From Planosporangium spinosum (GTDB lineage Bacteria > Actinomycetota > Actinomycetes > Mycobacteriales > Micromonosporaceae): a stretch of DNA of 64,000 nt. The stretch is from NCBI RefSeq assembly GCF_049999945.1, contig NZ_JBLYUB010000012.1:62001-126000 (forward strand). Direction: 5' to 3'. Under the pieces are notes generated by a model, which did no database searches, had not been told where the DNA came from, and saw only the letters and a program-made list of their open reading frames with translations. Below, piece by piece: positions 7,523 to 16,153 of the stretch. The position numbers and the translations under genes were made by a program. Each line of letters opens with the position of its first letter. The first letter of the stretch is position 1.

Positions 7523-8617
7523 ATGCGCAGAGCCGTTGTCGCTCTCGCTGCCGCGGCCCTCACCGCCGGCAGCTTGGCCGCCTGTGGCAACAACAACAAC
7601 TCGTCCGGCGGCACGAACACCCAGGGCAAGAAGCCCAAGATCGGCGTCATCCTGCCCGACAGCAAGTCCTCGGCCCGCTGGGAGACCGCGGACCGCAAGT
7701 ACCTGCAGGCCGCCTTCGACGCCGCGGGTGTGGACGCCGACATCCAGAACGCCCAGAACGACAAGAACGCGTTCCAGACCATCGCCGACCAGATGATCAC
7801 CAACGGCGCCACCGTCCTGCTGATCGTCAACCTGGACAGCGGCACCGGCAAGGCCGTCCTGGACAAGGCCAAGGCGCAGGGCGTCGCGACCATCGACTAC
7901 GACCGCCTCACCCTCGGCGGCAGCGCCCAGTACTACGTCAGCTTCGACAACACCAAGGTCGGCCAACTGCAGGGCGAGGGCCTGGTCAAGTGCCTGTCCG
8001 CCAAGGGCGCGCAGAAGCCGGTCGTCGCCGAGCTCAACGGCTCCCCGACCGACAACAACGCCACCCTGTTCAAGAACGGCTACGACTCGGTACTCAAGCC
8101 CAAGTACGACTCGGGCGAGTACGTCAAGGGCCCGGACCAGTCCGTACCGGAGTGGGACAACGCGCAGGCGGCCACCATCTTCGAGCAGATGCTGACCCAG
8201 AAGCCGGACATCAAGGGTGTGCTGGCCGCCAACGACGGCCTCGGCAACGCCGCCGTTTCGATCCTCAAGAAGCAGAAGCTCAACGGCCAGGTTCCGGTGA
8301 CCGGCCAGGACGCCACGGTGCAGGGCCTGCAGAACATCCTCGCCGGCGACCAGTGCATGACGGTCTACAAGGCGGTCAAGAAGGAGGCCGACGCGGCGGC
8401 CGAGCTGGCGATCGCACTGGCCAGGGGCGAGAAGAAGACCGTCGCCGGCAAGGTCACCGACCCGACCACCAAGCAGGACGTGCCGTCGGTGCTGCTCGAC
8501 CCGGTCGCCATCACCAAGGACAACGTCAAGGACGTCGTGACCGACGGGTACGTGACCGCGGCCGAACTGTGCACCGGTGAGTTCGCGGCCAAGTGCGCCG
8601 AGGCCGGCATCAAGTAG
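7523..8617 (+). CDS. xylF: Sugar ABC transporter substrate-binding lipoprotein, xylose type
   Basis: 364-residue periplasmic-binding-protein-like lipoprotein. The signal peptide MRRAVVALAAAALTAGSLAAC ends at a lipobox (SLAAC, lipid on Cys21), followed by an Asn/Ser/Gly linker. The mature part begins KIGVILPDSKSSARWETAD, the pattern of xylose-binding XylF/RbsB-like proteins, with the NAQNDKNAFQTIADQMI block typical of this group. It would capture D-xylose or a related pentose outside the membrane and hand it to the permease encoded downstream. AAAGGAC precedes the ATG. The next gene is 169 bases away, separated by a strongly structured element. Confidence 0.92.
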   Translation: MRRAVVALAAAALTAGSLAACGNNNNSSGGTNTQGKKPKIGVILPDSKSSARWETADRKYLQAAFDAAGVDADIQNAQNDKNAFQTIADQMITNGATVLLIVNLDSGTGKAVLDKAKAQGVATIDYDRLTLGGSAQYYVSFDNTKVGQLQGEGLVKCLSAKGAQKPVVAELNGSPTDNNATLFKNGYDSVLKPKYDSGEYVKGPDQSVPEWDNAQAATIFEQMLTQKPDIKGVLAANDGLGNAAVSILKKQKLNGQVPVTGQDATVQGLQNILAGDQCMTVYKAVKKEADAAAELAIALARGEKKTVAGKVTDPTTKQDVPSVLLDPVAITKDNVKDVVTDGYVTAAELCTGEFAAKCAEAGIK

Positions 8618-8637
8618 CCCCCACCCCCATCACGGTC

Positions 8638-8693
8638 GGCACAACCGCGGACGTCGCGGCCTCGCACACAGTTGTGCCAGGCCGCGACGTCCG
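8638..8693 (+). promoter_or_regulatory. Intercistronic A-B-A'-B' RNA fold (hairpin or pseudoknot)
   Basis: Two perfect complementary pairs interleave. GGCACAAC (8638-8645) matches GTTGTGCC (8671-8678), and a 15-base arm (8648-8662) matches AGGCCGCGACGTCCG (8679-8693). The 3' part of the 16-base hairpin loop is therefore complementary to the bases just 5' of the stem, which allows an H-type pseudoknot or two competing folds. It starts 20 bases after the binding-protein stop. Simple hairpins in this place commonly protect or terminate the binding-protein mRNA so that it exceeds the ATPase and permease; the interleaving is unusual. Confidence 0.7.
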
Positions 8694-8786
8694 GGCCGGT
8701 CCGGCAACCCGCGGGACTCCCGTGCGGATCCGGTACGGTCACCGGCGGCTGTGCCGATCACCGGTGCCACCACAGAGAGGAACGCG

Positions 8787-9578
8787 GTGTCCGCCACCCC
8801 CCTGCTGGAAGTGCGCGGGATCAACAAGAGTTTCGGTCCCGTCCAGGTCCTGCGCGACGTCGACTTCGCCATCCACCCCGGCGAGGTGACCGCCCTCGTC
8901 GGCGACAACGGCGCCGGCAAGTCCACACTGGTCAAATGCATCGGGGGCAGTTACCCGATCGACTCCGGCGAGTACCGCTTCGAGGACACCCCGGTCACGG
9001 TCCACAGCCCGCGGGACGCCTCGAACCTCGGTGTGGAGATCGTCTACCAGGATCTCGCGCTCTGCGACAACCTCGACGTCGTCCAGAACATGTTCCTCGG
9101 CCGGGAGCGCCGTAACGGGCTCGTCCTCGACGAGGTCACCATGGAGCAGCTCGCCACCGAGACCCTCGCCAGCCTGTCCGTGCGCACCCTCACGTCGGTG
9201 CGCCAGCCGGTGGCCAGCCTCTCCGGTGGCCAACGGCAGACCGTCGCGATCGCCAAGGCCGTGCTGTGGAACAGCAAGGTCGTCATCCTCGACGAGCCGA
9301 CCGCGGCGCTCGGCGTCGCGCAGACCGCCCAGGTGCTCGAGCTGGTCCGCCGGCTCGCCGACGCCGGCCACGCGGTCGTCCTGATCTCGCACAACATGAA
9401 CGACGTCTTCGCCGTCTCCGACCGCATCGCCGCGCTGTACCTGGGCCGGATGGCCGCCCAGGTGAAGGCGACCGACGTCACCCACTCCCAGGTCGTCGAG
9501 CTGATCACCGCCGGTCGCAGCGGAGACCTGGGGCTGGCCCCGGCCAGTGCCGAGACCGCGAACGGAGCCCAGGCATGA
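8787..9578 (+). CDS. xylG: Sugar ABC transporter ATP-binding protein, single-domain
   Basis: 263-residue ABC ATPase that powers pentose uptake at the inner face of the membrane. Walker A GDNGAGKST, Q-loop VYQDLAL, signature LSGGQRQ, Walker B VVILDEPT and the switch His in ISHNMND are all present. It has one nucleotide-binding domain, whereas enterobacterial XylG has two; single-domain versions are usual in actinobacterial importers of this type and presumably dimerise. GTG start after AGAGAGG. The stop overlaps the start of a 43-codon micro-ORF (ATGA), which in turn overlaps the permease start. Confidence 0.92.
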   Translation: MSATPLLEVRGINKSFGPVQVLRDVDFAIHPGEVTALVGDNGAGKSTLVKCIGGSYPIDSGEYRFEDTPVTVHSPRDASNLGVEIVYQDLALCDNLDVVQNMFLGRERRNGLVLDEVTMEQLATETLASLSVRTLTSVRQPVASLSGGQRQTVAIAKAVLWNSKVVILDEPTAALGVAQTAQVLELVRRLADAGHAVVLISHNMNDVFAVSDRIAALYLGRMAAQVKATDVTHSQVVELITAGRSGDLGLAPASAETANGAQA

Positions 9579-9706
9579 GCGAGCGGAGCGAGCGAATCAT
9601 GAGACTCAGGGCGTATGCGCCTCATGCCGTCGCCGAACGGTCCGGGCCGTCCGGCGACGCGTCGCGGGCCGGACTGTTCGCAACCCGCAGCGAGGTGGCG
9701 GCATGA
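9575..9706 (+). CDS. Bridging micro-ORF in a structured repeat element
   Basis: 43 codons whose ATG overlaps the ATPase stop (ATGA 9575-9578) and whose stop overlaps the permease ATG (ATGA 9703-9706). The peptide begins MSERSERIM and ends TRSEVAA. The DNA has GAGCGAGCGGAGCGAGCGA at its start and two hairpins: CATGA/TCATG around GGCG/CGCC (9598-9626), and GTCGCCG/CGGCGAC with inner ACGG/CCGT (9629-9658). A second such element lies at 17158-17235 with a similar start and end. It probably couples ribosomes from xylG to xylH; whether the peptide itself matters is unknown. Arg/Ser-rich, no recognisable domain. Confidence 0.6.
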   Translation: MSERSERIMRLRAYAPHAVAERSGPSGDASRAGLFATRSEVAA

Positions 9707-10971
9707 GCAGCATCGTCGTCACCTCCGAGCAGCCGCCGCCCGCGGCCCGGCCCGAACCGGCGTCGCTGTCGACGTACGCGCGCACCTACGTCGCCCGGGT
9801 CCGCGGCGGCGACATGGGCGCGCTACCGGCCGTCCTCGGCCTGATCGTGCTGTGCGTCGCGTTCGGCACCGCCCGGCCGGTCTTCTTCAGCGCGATCAAC
9901 TTCGCCAACCTCTTCAACCAGGGTGCGCAGATCACGGCGATCGCGATGGGCCTGGTCTTCGTCCTGCTGCTGGGCGACATCGACCTGTCGGCCGGCTTCG
10001 CCAGCGGTGTGTGCGCCGCGGTCCTCGCCGTCCTGCTCACCAAGCACCACGCGCCGTGGTACGTCGCGGTCCTGGCGGCGCTCGTCACCGGCATGGTGAT
10101 CGGCACACTCATCGGGTTCCTGGTCGCGAAGATCGGCATTCCGTCGTTCGTGGTCACCCTGGCCGGGTTCCTCGCCTTCCAGGGTGTCCTGCTGGTGCTG
10201 GTCGACAACGGCACGAACATCTCGGTGGCCGACCCGACCATCAAGGCCATCAACGCCGACGGACGGCTTTCACCGGCACTCGGCTGGGCACTGTTCGCCG
10301 TCGCCGTGGCCGCCTTCGCAGCGGTGCGACTGCTGCGCCGGCGCAACCGGGTCGCGCGGGGGCTGACCGCCGAGCCACTGTCGGTCATCGCCGTCCGGGT
10401 CGGCGCGGTCGCCGTTCTCGGCGGCATCGCCGTGTACGTGCTCAACCTCGAGCGCAGCCGCAACGCCCTCGTCGTATCGCTGAAGGGCGTGCCCGTGGTC
10501 GTGCTCATCCTCGGCCTCATCGCCACCGTGCTGACCTTCGTGCTCAGCCGCACCGCGTACGGCCGGCACATCTACGCCGTCGGTGGTAACCGCGAGGCGG
10601 CCCGCCGGGCCGGTATCAACGTGGACCGGATCCGCATCTCGGTCTTCGTGATCTGCTCGGCGATGGCCGCGGTCGGCGGCATCATGGCCGCTTCCCGGGC
10701 CAACTCCGTCGACCCGAACACCGGCGGCAGCAACGTCCTGCTGTACGCCGTCGGCGCGGCCGTCATCGGCGGGACGAGCCTGTTCGGCGGCAAGGGCCGG
10801 GTGATCGACGCGGTGCTCGGCGGCGCGTTGATGGCGGTCATCGACAACGGCATGAGCCTGATGGGCTACAGCGCCGGCGCGAAGTTCGTCTTCACCGGGG
10901 CGGTACTGCTGCTCGCGGCGGGCGTGGACGCCCTGTCGCAGCGGCGGGCCGCGGCGACCGGGCTGCGGTGA
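9703..10971 (+). CDS. xylH: Sugar ABC transporter permease, xylose type
   Basis: 422-residue integral membrane protein of the XylH/RbsC family (long form of about 10-12 helices). Recognisable blocks are FANLFNQGAQITAIAMGLVF, LLLGDIDLSAGFASG (the conserved DLS motif of this family), VTLAGFLAFQG, the cytoplasmic YAVGGNREAARRAGINVDR loop that contacts the ATPase, and GGTSLFGGKGRVIDAVLGG. A charged loop near residues 205-225 (RLLRRRNRVARG) separates two halves. It forms the membrane channel for the sugar delivered by the lipoprotein above. Translation probably depends on the overlapping micro-ORF. Confidence 0.93.
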   Translation: MSSIVVTSEQPPPAARPEPASLSTYARTYVARVRGGDMGALPAVLGLIVLCVAFGTARPVFFSAINFANLFNQGAQITAIAMGLVFVLLLGDIDLSAGFASGVCAAVLAVLLTKHHAPWYVAVLAALVTGMVIGTLIGFLVAKIGIPSFVVTLAGFLAFQGVLLVLVDNGTNISVADPTIKAINADGRLSPALGWALFAVAVAAFAAVRLLRRRNRVARGLTAEPLSVIAVRVGAVAVLGGIAVYVLNLERSRNALVVSLKGVPVVVLILGLIATVLTFVLSRTAYGRHIYAVGGNREAARRAGINVDRIRISVFVICSAMAAVGGIMAASRANSVDPNTGGSNVLLYAVGAAVIGGTSLFGGKGRVIDAVLGGALMAVIDNGMSLMGYSAGAKFVFTGAVLLLAAGVDALSQRRAAATGLR

Positions 10972-10976
10972 GCGGT

Positions 10977-10995
10977 GCCCGGACGCCGTCCGGGC
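10977..10995 (+). terminator. Short hairpin after xylH
   Basis: GCCCGGAC at 10977-10984 pairs with GTCCGGGC at 10988-10995 across a three-base loop, beginning eight bases after the permease stop codon. No T-tract. Reasonable terminator for the importer operon. Confidence 0.45.
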
Positions 10996-11115
10996 CGGGC
11001 AGCCACCCGGTCCGGACCCCCGGCCACCCGAGCCGGCCACTCCATGCACACTGGACAATCGTGCGGTCGGGACGCCGCGGCCCGACCGGACCCGTTGGAA
11101 ACTGAGAGCTGAGGG

Positions 11116-12303
11116 ATGCGCGCCGGACCGAGCCAGGAGGAGATCCGTCGGCTCAATCTCAGCGCGCTCCTGCGCTACGTGCACCTGAGGGGACCGACGT
11201 CGCGGGCTGCGCTGGCCGCGAACCTCGGCCTCAACCGCAGCACCATCGGTGCGCTCACCGCGGACCTCGTGGGTGCCGGACTGGTCCGCGAGGACCTGCC
11301 CCGCGACCACGGGCGGGCCGGCCGGCCGTCCCTGGTCGTCCGGCCCGAGCCGCACTCGTACGTGTTCGCGTTCTCCATCGAGGCCGACCGGCTCACCGCC
11401 GCCCGGGTCGGGCTCGGCGGGGTGATCCTGGACCGGCGCGAGATGCCGCGCCCGCGCGGCGAGCTACCCCCCGGCGAGGTGGTTGCCCCACTGGGCGACG
11501 CGGTACGCGCGATGCAGCGCGCGATCCCGCCCGACGCCCGGCACGTCGGCAGCGGCGCGGCGGTGTCGGCCATGGTGCGGCGCGAGGACGGGCTCGTACG
11601 GCTCGCCCCGAACGTCGGATGGGTCGACGAACCGCTGGGCGAGACCCTCTCCCGGGTCCTCGCGCCCGACCGCCCGGTGACCACCCGCAACGGCGCCGAC
11701 CTGCGAGCCCTCGCCGAGCACACCCGGGGCGCGGCGGTCGGCTGCGACAACGTCGTGTACCTGCACGGTGACGGCGGCATCGGCGGCGGCATCATCGCCG
11801 GAGGCCGGCCGGTGACCGGGCACGGCGGGTACGGCGGCGAGGTCGGGCACATGGTCGTCAACCCCGCCGGCAAGCCCTGCGGCTGCGGGGCGCGCGGCTG
11901 CTGGGAGACCGAGATCGGCGAGGTCGCCCTGCTGCGCGCCGCCGGGCGCGAGGGGTACGGGCGGGAGTGCGTCGCCGCGGTCGTGGACGCCGCCGTCCGC
12001 GGCGACGCGGTGGCGCAGAACGCGGTCCGCCAGGTCGGCGACTGGCTGGGGTTCGGCGTCGCCAACCTGGTCAACATCTTCAACCCGGAGATTGTGATCT
12101 TCGGCGGTGGCCTGCGGGACGTGTACCTCGCGGCCGCCGCGCAGGTGCGCAGCCGGCTCAACCGCAACGGGCTGCCCGCCTGCCGCGAGCACGTCCGGCT
12201 ACGGACGCCGACGCTCGGCGACGACGCCGCGCTGCTCGGCGCCGCCGAGGTCGCGTTCGAGCCACTACTGGACGACCCCCTGGACGCCGCTACCGGCCCG
12301 TGA
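11116..12303 (+). CDS. Second ROK-family transcriptional regulator
   Basis: 395 residues with a winged helix at the N terminus (SRAALAANLGLNRSTIGALTADL, residues about 30-55) and a complete ROK domain. The zinc motif CGCGARGC follows GGEVGH. It resembles the xylA-linked regulator in design but is clearly a different protein. It follows the importer by about 145 bases on the same strand with its own GAGGG ribosome site, so it may regulate the importer or another sugar locus. Which of the two ROK proteins senses xylose cannot be settled from sequence alone. Confidence 0.88.
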   Translation: MRAGPSQEEIRRLNLSALLRYVHLRGPTSRAALAANLGLNRSTIGALTADLVGAGLVREDLPRDHGRAGRPSLVVRPEPHSYVFAFSIEADRLTAARVGLGGVILDRREMPRPRGELPPGEVVAPLGDAVRAMQRAIPPDARHVGSGAAVSAMVRREDGLVRLAPNVGWVDEPLGETLSRVLAPDRPVTTRNGADLRALAEHTRGAAVGCDNVVYLHGDGGIGGGIIAGGRPVTGHGGYGGEVGHMVVNPAGKPCGCGARGCWETEIGEVALLRAAGREGYGRECVAAVVDAAVRGDAVAQNAVRQVGDWLGFGVANLVNIFNPEIVIFGGGLRDVYLAAAAQVRSRLNRNGLPACREHVRLRTPTLGDDAALLGAAEVAFEPLLDDPLDAATGP

Positions 12304-12356
12304 GCAGGATGTCCCGGTCGGGCGTGGCGACCACGATGACGGCGTGAGGAGGCGCG

Positions 12357-12926
12357 GTGTCCGCGACAACCGGCGGCCTGCTGCTCGCGGCCGGCGAGGG
12401 GCGCCGGTACGGCATGCCGAAGGCGCTGATCGAACGGGACGGGCGACTGCTGGTCGAGCACGGGCTGGCGACGTTGCGGGCGGGCGGGTGCGACCCGGTC
12501 GTGGTGGTGCTCGGCGCCGCCGCCGAGACGGTACGGCGACGCGCCGACCTGAGCGACGCTCTGGTGGTGACCAACCCCGACTGGCCCTCCGGCATGGGTT
12601 CGTCCCTGCGGGCCGGACTCGACGCCCTCGCCGGCACGCCGGCGTCCGCCGCGACCGTCCTGCTGGTCGACACGCCGGGGATCACCGCGTCGGCGGTACG
12701 GCGGATCGGCGCCCGTGCCGCACCGGACGCCCTCGTGGTCGCGACCTACCACGGCGAGCGCGGCCACCCGGTATTGCTGGGCCGCGGGCACTGGGCCGGC
12801 GTGGCGGACCTGGCCTCGGGCGACGTCGGCGCCCGCCGGTACCTGCTGGCCCACTCCGCGCGGGTGGTACCGGTCGCCTGTGAGGACGTCGCGAACGGCG
12901 ACGATCTCGACCGTCCGACGCGGTGA
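12357..12926 (+). CDS. Molybdenum-cofactor nucleotidyltransferase, MobA/MocA-like
   Basis: 189-residue NTP transferase with the signature LLLAAGEGRRYGMPKAL at the N terminus, the loop that binds the nucleotide, and VDTPGI as the metal-binding Asp region. Proteins like this, linked to CODH/xanthine-dehydrogenase genes, make the cytidine form of molybdopterin (MocA) needed by molybdenum hydroxylases. It starts at GTG 12357 after GAGGAGG and is the first gene of the cox-type locus. The specificity for CTP over GTP is inferred from context. Confidence 0.82.
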   Translation: MSATTGGLLLAAGEGRRYGMPKALIERDGRLLVEHGLATLRAGGCDPVVVVLGAAAETVRRRADLSDALVVTNPDWPSGMGSSLRAGLDALAGTPASAATVLLVDTPGITASAVRRIGARAAPDALVVATYHGERGHPVLLGRGHWAGVADLASGDVGARRYLLAHSARVVPVACEDVANGDDLDRPTR

Positions 12927-13003
12927 GCCTGGCCGGGACCGGACCCCGGCCGACCGGGCCCTGGCGCGGCCCCGGCATCGAAGCGCATAGTGGGACGGTG
13001 ACC

Positions 13004-13897
13004 ATGAGCGCCGGACGATCGCCCGCGTCGCCGGCCGCGCTGGCACACGACCTCGCCGCCACCGGTTACCTGGCCGACGCTGGCCTCGCCACCGCCGGTT
13101 ACCTGGCGATGCGCCTGGGCCGGCCGCTGTTCCTGGAGGGTGAGGCCGGCGTCGGCAAGACCGCGTTCGCGCAGGCGCTCGCGCAGGCGACCGGCGCGCA
13201 GTTCGTCCGGTTGCAGTGCTACGAAGGTCTCGACGTGTCCCAGGCCCTCTACGATTGGGACTTTCCGCGGCAGATCCTGCACCTGCGGGCGCTGGAGGCG
13301 GCCGGCGGGCCGCTGGACCCGCGGACGGTCGAAACCAGCCTGTACGACCGCCGGTTCCTCGTCGCGCGGCCACTGCTGCGCGCCCTCGAGGAGAGCCCCT
13401 GTGTCCTGCTGGTCGACGAGGTCGACCGGGCCGACGACGAGTTCGAGGCGTTCCTGCTGGAGGTGCTCGCCGACGCGGCCGTCACGATCCCCGAACTCGG
13501 GCGCATCGCCGCGGCCTCGCCGCCGCTGACGGTGCTCACCAGCAACCGCACCCGCGAGGTACACGACGCGTTGAAACGGCGCTGCCTGTACCACTGGGTC
13601 GAACACCCCGACCTCGACCGTGAGGTCACGATCCTGCGGGCCCGGCTGCCGGAGCTGACCGAGCGGCTCGCCGTCGGAGTCGCGACGGCCACCGGGCGGA
13701 TGCGGGCACTGGACCTGATCAAGCCACCGGGGGTCGCCGAGTCGATCGACTGGGCCGCCGCACTGTCGGCGCTCGGCGCGACGGCACTCGACCCGGACCT
13801 GGCCGCGGCGACGCTCGGCGCGGTGCTGAAGTACCGGGAGGACGCCGACCGGGTACGGGCGGCCGGGCTGGTGACGCTGTTGGACGCCGGCCCATGA
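13004..13897 (+). CDS. coxD: MoxR-family AAA+ ATPase, CoxD-like
   Basis: About 297 residues. Walker A GEAGVGKTAFAQ, the CYEGLDVSQALYDWDF segment characteristic of CoxD, Walker B LLVDEVDRADDEFEAFLLEVL and sensor 1 LTSNRTRE are visible. CoxD is a MoxR-type chaperone that with CoxE inserts sulfur and metal into the CODH active site. I place the start at ATG 13004, just after a CATAGT -10-like hexamer; a GTG at 12923 overlapping the previous stop (GTGA) would add 27 unconserved residues. The stop overlaps the next ATG. Confidence 0.88.
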   Translation: MSAGRSPASPAALAHDLAATGYLADAGLATAGYLAMRLGRPLFLEGEAGVGKTAFAQALAQATGAQFVRLQCYEGLDVSQALYDWDFPRQILHLRALEAAGGPLDPRTVETSLYDRRFLVARPLLRALEESPCVLLVDEVDRADDEFEAFLLEVLADAAVTIPELGRIAAASPPLTVLTSNRTREVHDALKRRCLYHWVEHPDLDREVTILRARLPELTERLAVGVATATGRMRALDLIKPPGVAESIDWAAALSALGATALDPDLAAATLGAVLKYREDADRVRAAGLVTLLDAGP

Positions 13898-15024
13898 CCG
13901 GTGGTCCGGCGACCGGGATCCTGCCCGCCCTCGTCGGTTTCGCGCGCACGCTGCGGTACGCCGGCGTCGCGGCCACGCCGGACCGGGTACAGGCGATGCT
14001 CGCCGCCGCCGAGGTACTCGGCGGGTCCGGGCCTCCCGCCGGTGTCCTGTACTGGGCCGGCCGGCTCACCCTGTGCAGCCAGCCCGACGACCTGCCGGTG
14101 TACGACGCCGCGTTCGTCGGCTGGTTCGGTGGTGGCGGGCCGGACCGGGGCGCCACGCGCTCGGCGCGGCCGCGACCACCGCGCGTCGCCGTGCCGGCGG
14201 CCACCGGCGACGGCGGAGGCGCGGTCGAGCCGGCGGAGTCCGGACCCGTCCTCGCGCTGTCCGCCAGTGCCGCGGAGGTGCTGCGCCGCCGTGACGTGGC
14301 GACCTTGTCGGCGACCGAACGCGCCGAGGTGCGGCGGCTGATCGCGCTGCTCGCCCCGGCCACCGCGCCCCGGCGCAGCCGGCGGTACGCCGCCGGCCGG
14401 CGCGGCACGGTCGACCGACGCCGCACCGTGCGCGACATCCTGGCCCACGCCGGTGAGCCGGCCCGCCTGCGCCGGCGCCGCCGTCGCATCCGACCACGCC
14501 GGCTGGTCATCCTCATCGACGTGTCCGGTTCGATGACCCCGTACGCCGACGCGCTGCTGCGCTTCGCGCACGCGGCGGTACGCCGCCGGGCCGGCGCGTG
14601 CGAGGTGTTCACGGTCGGTACCCGGTTGACCAGGGTGACCCGGGCGCTGCGCCACCGGGACCCCGACGCCGCCCTGGCCGCGGCCGGTGGCACGATCCCC
14701 GACTGGCACGGTGGCACCCGGCTGGCCGACGCGCTGGGCGCCTTCCTCACCCGCTGGGGGCAGCGCGGTACCGCACGCGGCGCGGTCGTGGTGGTGTGCA
14801 GCGACGGGTGGGAGCGCGGCGACCCGGCGGCCCTGGCCGACCGGCTGGAGCGGCTGTCCCGGCTGGCGTACCGGCTCGTCTGGGTCAATCCGCACCGCGG
14901 CAAGCCGGGCTACGCTCCCCTGGTCGGCGGGATGGCGGCCGCCCTGCCGTACCTTGACCACTTCGTGGCGGGCCACAGCCTCGACGCGCTCGAGGAACTG
15001 GTGGGGGTGATCGCGCGTGCGTGA
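13894..15024 (+). CDS. coxE: VWA-domain maturation protein, CoxE-like
   Basis: 376 residues. The N-terminal third is a helical CoxE domain, the middle is Arg-rich (RRRRRIRPRR before the VWA fold), and the C-terminal part is a von Willebrand A domain with the MIDAS motif DVSGSM near residue 208 and the later Thr/Asp positions (HGGTRLADALG, CSDGWERGD). CoxE partners with the MoxR-type CoxD in activating molybdenum hydroxylases. ATGA overlap with coxD supports cotranslation. Confidence 0.88.
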   Translation: MTGGPATGILPALVGFARTLRYAGVAATPDRVQAMLAAAEVLGGSGPPAGVLYWAGRLTLCSQPDDLPVYDAAFVGWFGGGGPDRGATRSARPRPPRVAVPAATGDGGGAVEPAESGPVLALSASAAEVLRRRDVATLSATERAEVRRLIALLAPATAPRRSRRYAAGRRGTVDRRRTVRDILAHAGEPARLRRRRRRIRPRRLVILIDVSGSMTPYADALLRFAHAAVRRRAGACEVFTVGTRLTRVTRALRHRDPDAALAAAGGTIPDWHGGTRLADALGAFLTRWGQRGTARGAVVVVCSDGWERGDPAALADRLERLSRLAYRLVWVNPHRGKPGYAPLVGGMAAALPYLDHFVAGHSLDALEELVGVIARA

Positions 15025-16153
15025 GGTACTCGACGAGCTGACGCGCTGGTGGGACGCCGGGCAGCCGGTGGGCATGGCGACGGTCGTCGGTACCTGGCGC
15101 TCGTCGCCCCGACCGGCCGGCGCGGTGATGCTGGTCGGTCCGGACGGCTCCGCGGTCGGCAGCGTCTCCGGCGGCTGCGTGGAGGGCGCCGTCTACGAAC
15201 TGGCCGCCGGCGTCGTCGCGACCGGCACCCCGGTACGGCAGCGGTACGGCGTCAGCGACGACGACGCCTTCGCCGTCGGGCTGACCTGCGGCGGGATCAT
15301 CGACGTCCTCGTCGAGCGGGTCGACCGCACGTCCTTTCCCGAACTGGGCGCGGTCGCGGCGGCGATCCGGTCCGGTACCCCGGTCGCCGTGGCCACCTGC
15401 GTCGAGGCCGGCGGCGATGATTCCGGTGGCGACCCGGCGGGCCGGTTCGGGCGGCGGCTGGTGGTCTGGGCCGACCGCACCGACGGCACGCTCGGTACGG
15501 CGCGGCTCGACGACGCCGTGACCGACGACGCCCGTGGTCTGCTGGCCGCCGGGCGCAGCGGGGCGCTGCGGTACGGGTACGACGGGCAGCGCCGCGGCGA
15601 TGCGCTGACGGTCTTCGTCGCCAGCCACGCGCCCCGGCCGCGCATGATCGTGTTCGGCGCCATCGACTTCGCCGCCGCGGTCGCCCGCATCGGCGGCTTC
15701 CTCGGCTACCACGTGACGGTGTGCGACGCCCGGCCGGTGTTCGCGACGCGCCGTCGGTTCCCGGACGCCGACGAGGTGGTCGTCGACTGGCCGCACCGGT
15801 ACCTGGCGGCGCAGGCGGCGGCGGGTCGGGTCGACGAGCGGACGGTGGTCTGCGTCCTCACCCACGACCCGAAGTTCGACGCGCCGGTCCTGGCGGTGGC
15901 GCTGCGGTTGCCGCTGGCCTACGTCGGTGCGATGGGTTCCCGGCGTACCCACGACGACCGGCTGGCCCGGCTGGCTGCTGCCGGCCTGACCGCGGACGAG
16001 CTGGCGCGGCTGTCCTCGCCGATCGGACTCGACCTGGGCGCGCGCACCCCGGAGGAGACCGCGGTGAGCATCGCCGCGGAGCTCGTCGCGGCCCACTGGG
16101 GTGGCAGCGGGGTACGTCTGGCCACTCTGGACGGTCGTATCCACCACGAGTGA
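15017..16153 (+). CDS. XdhC/CoxI-family molybdenum-cofactor insertion protein
   Basis: 378 residues. N-terminal XdhC_CoxI domain (GMATVVGTWRSSPRPAGAVM; VSGGCVEGAVY; LTCGGIIDVLVE) followed by a Rossmann XdhC_C domain (MIVFGAIDFAAAVARIGGFLGY, THDPKFDAPVL, GAMGSRRTH). Such proteins bind sulfurated Mo cofactor and deliver it to the apo-enzyme. The usual GxG of the Rossmann loop reads GAIDFA. Starts with GTG, overlapping the coxE stop by eight bases. It completes the set of accessory genes upstream of the structural genes. Confidence 0.87.
   Translation: MREVLDELTRWWDAGQPVGMATVVGTWRSSPRPAGAVMLVGPDGSAVGSVSGGCVEGAVYELAAGVVATGTPVRQRYGVSDDDAFAVGLTCGGIIDVLVERVDRTSFPELGAVAAAIRSGTPVAVATCVEAGGDDSGGDPAGRFGRRLVVWADRTDGTLGTARLDDAVTDDARGLLAAGRSGALRYGYDGQRRGDALTVFVASHAPRPRMIVFGAIDFAAAVARIGGFLGYHVTVCDARPVFATRRRFPDADEVVVDWPHRYLAAQAAAGRVDERTVVCVLTHDPKFDAPVLAVALRLPLAYVGAMGSRRTHDDRLARLAAAGLTADELARLSSPIGLDLGARTPEETAVSIAAELVAAHWGGSGVRLATLDGRIHHE

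Noticed and set aside
12923..13003. Extended N terminus of CoxD from the overlapping GTG
   Set aside because: The extra 27 residues are Gly/Pro-rich and unlike CoxD; a -10-like hexamer lies inside. Kept only as an alternative start.
11175..13373. Long minus-strand open frame of about 730 codons
   Set aside because: Antisense to the second ROK gene, the nucleotidyltransferase and CoxD, all clearly supported.
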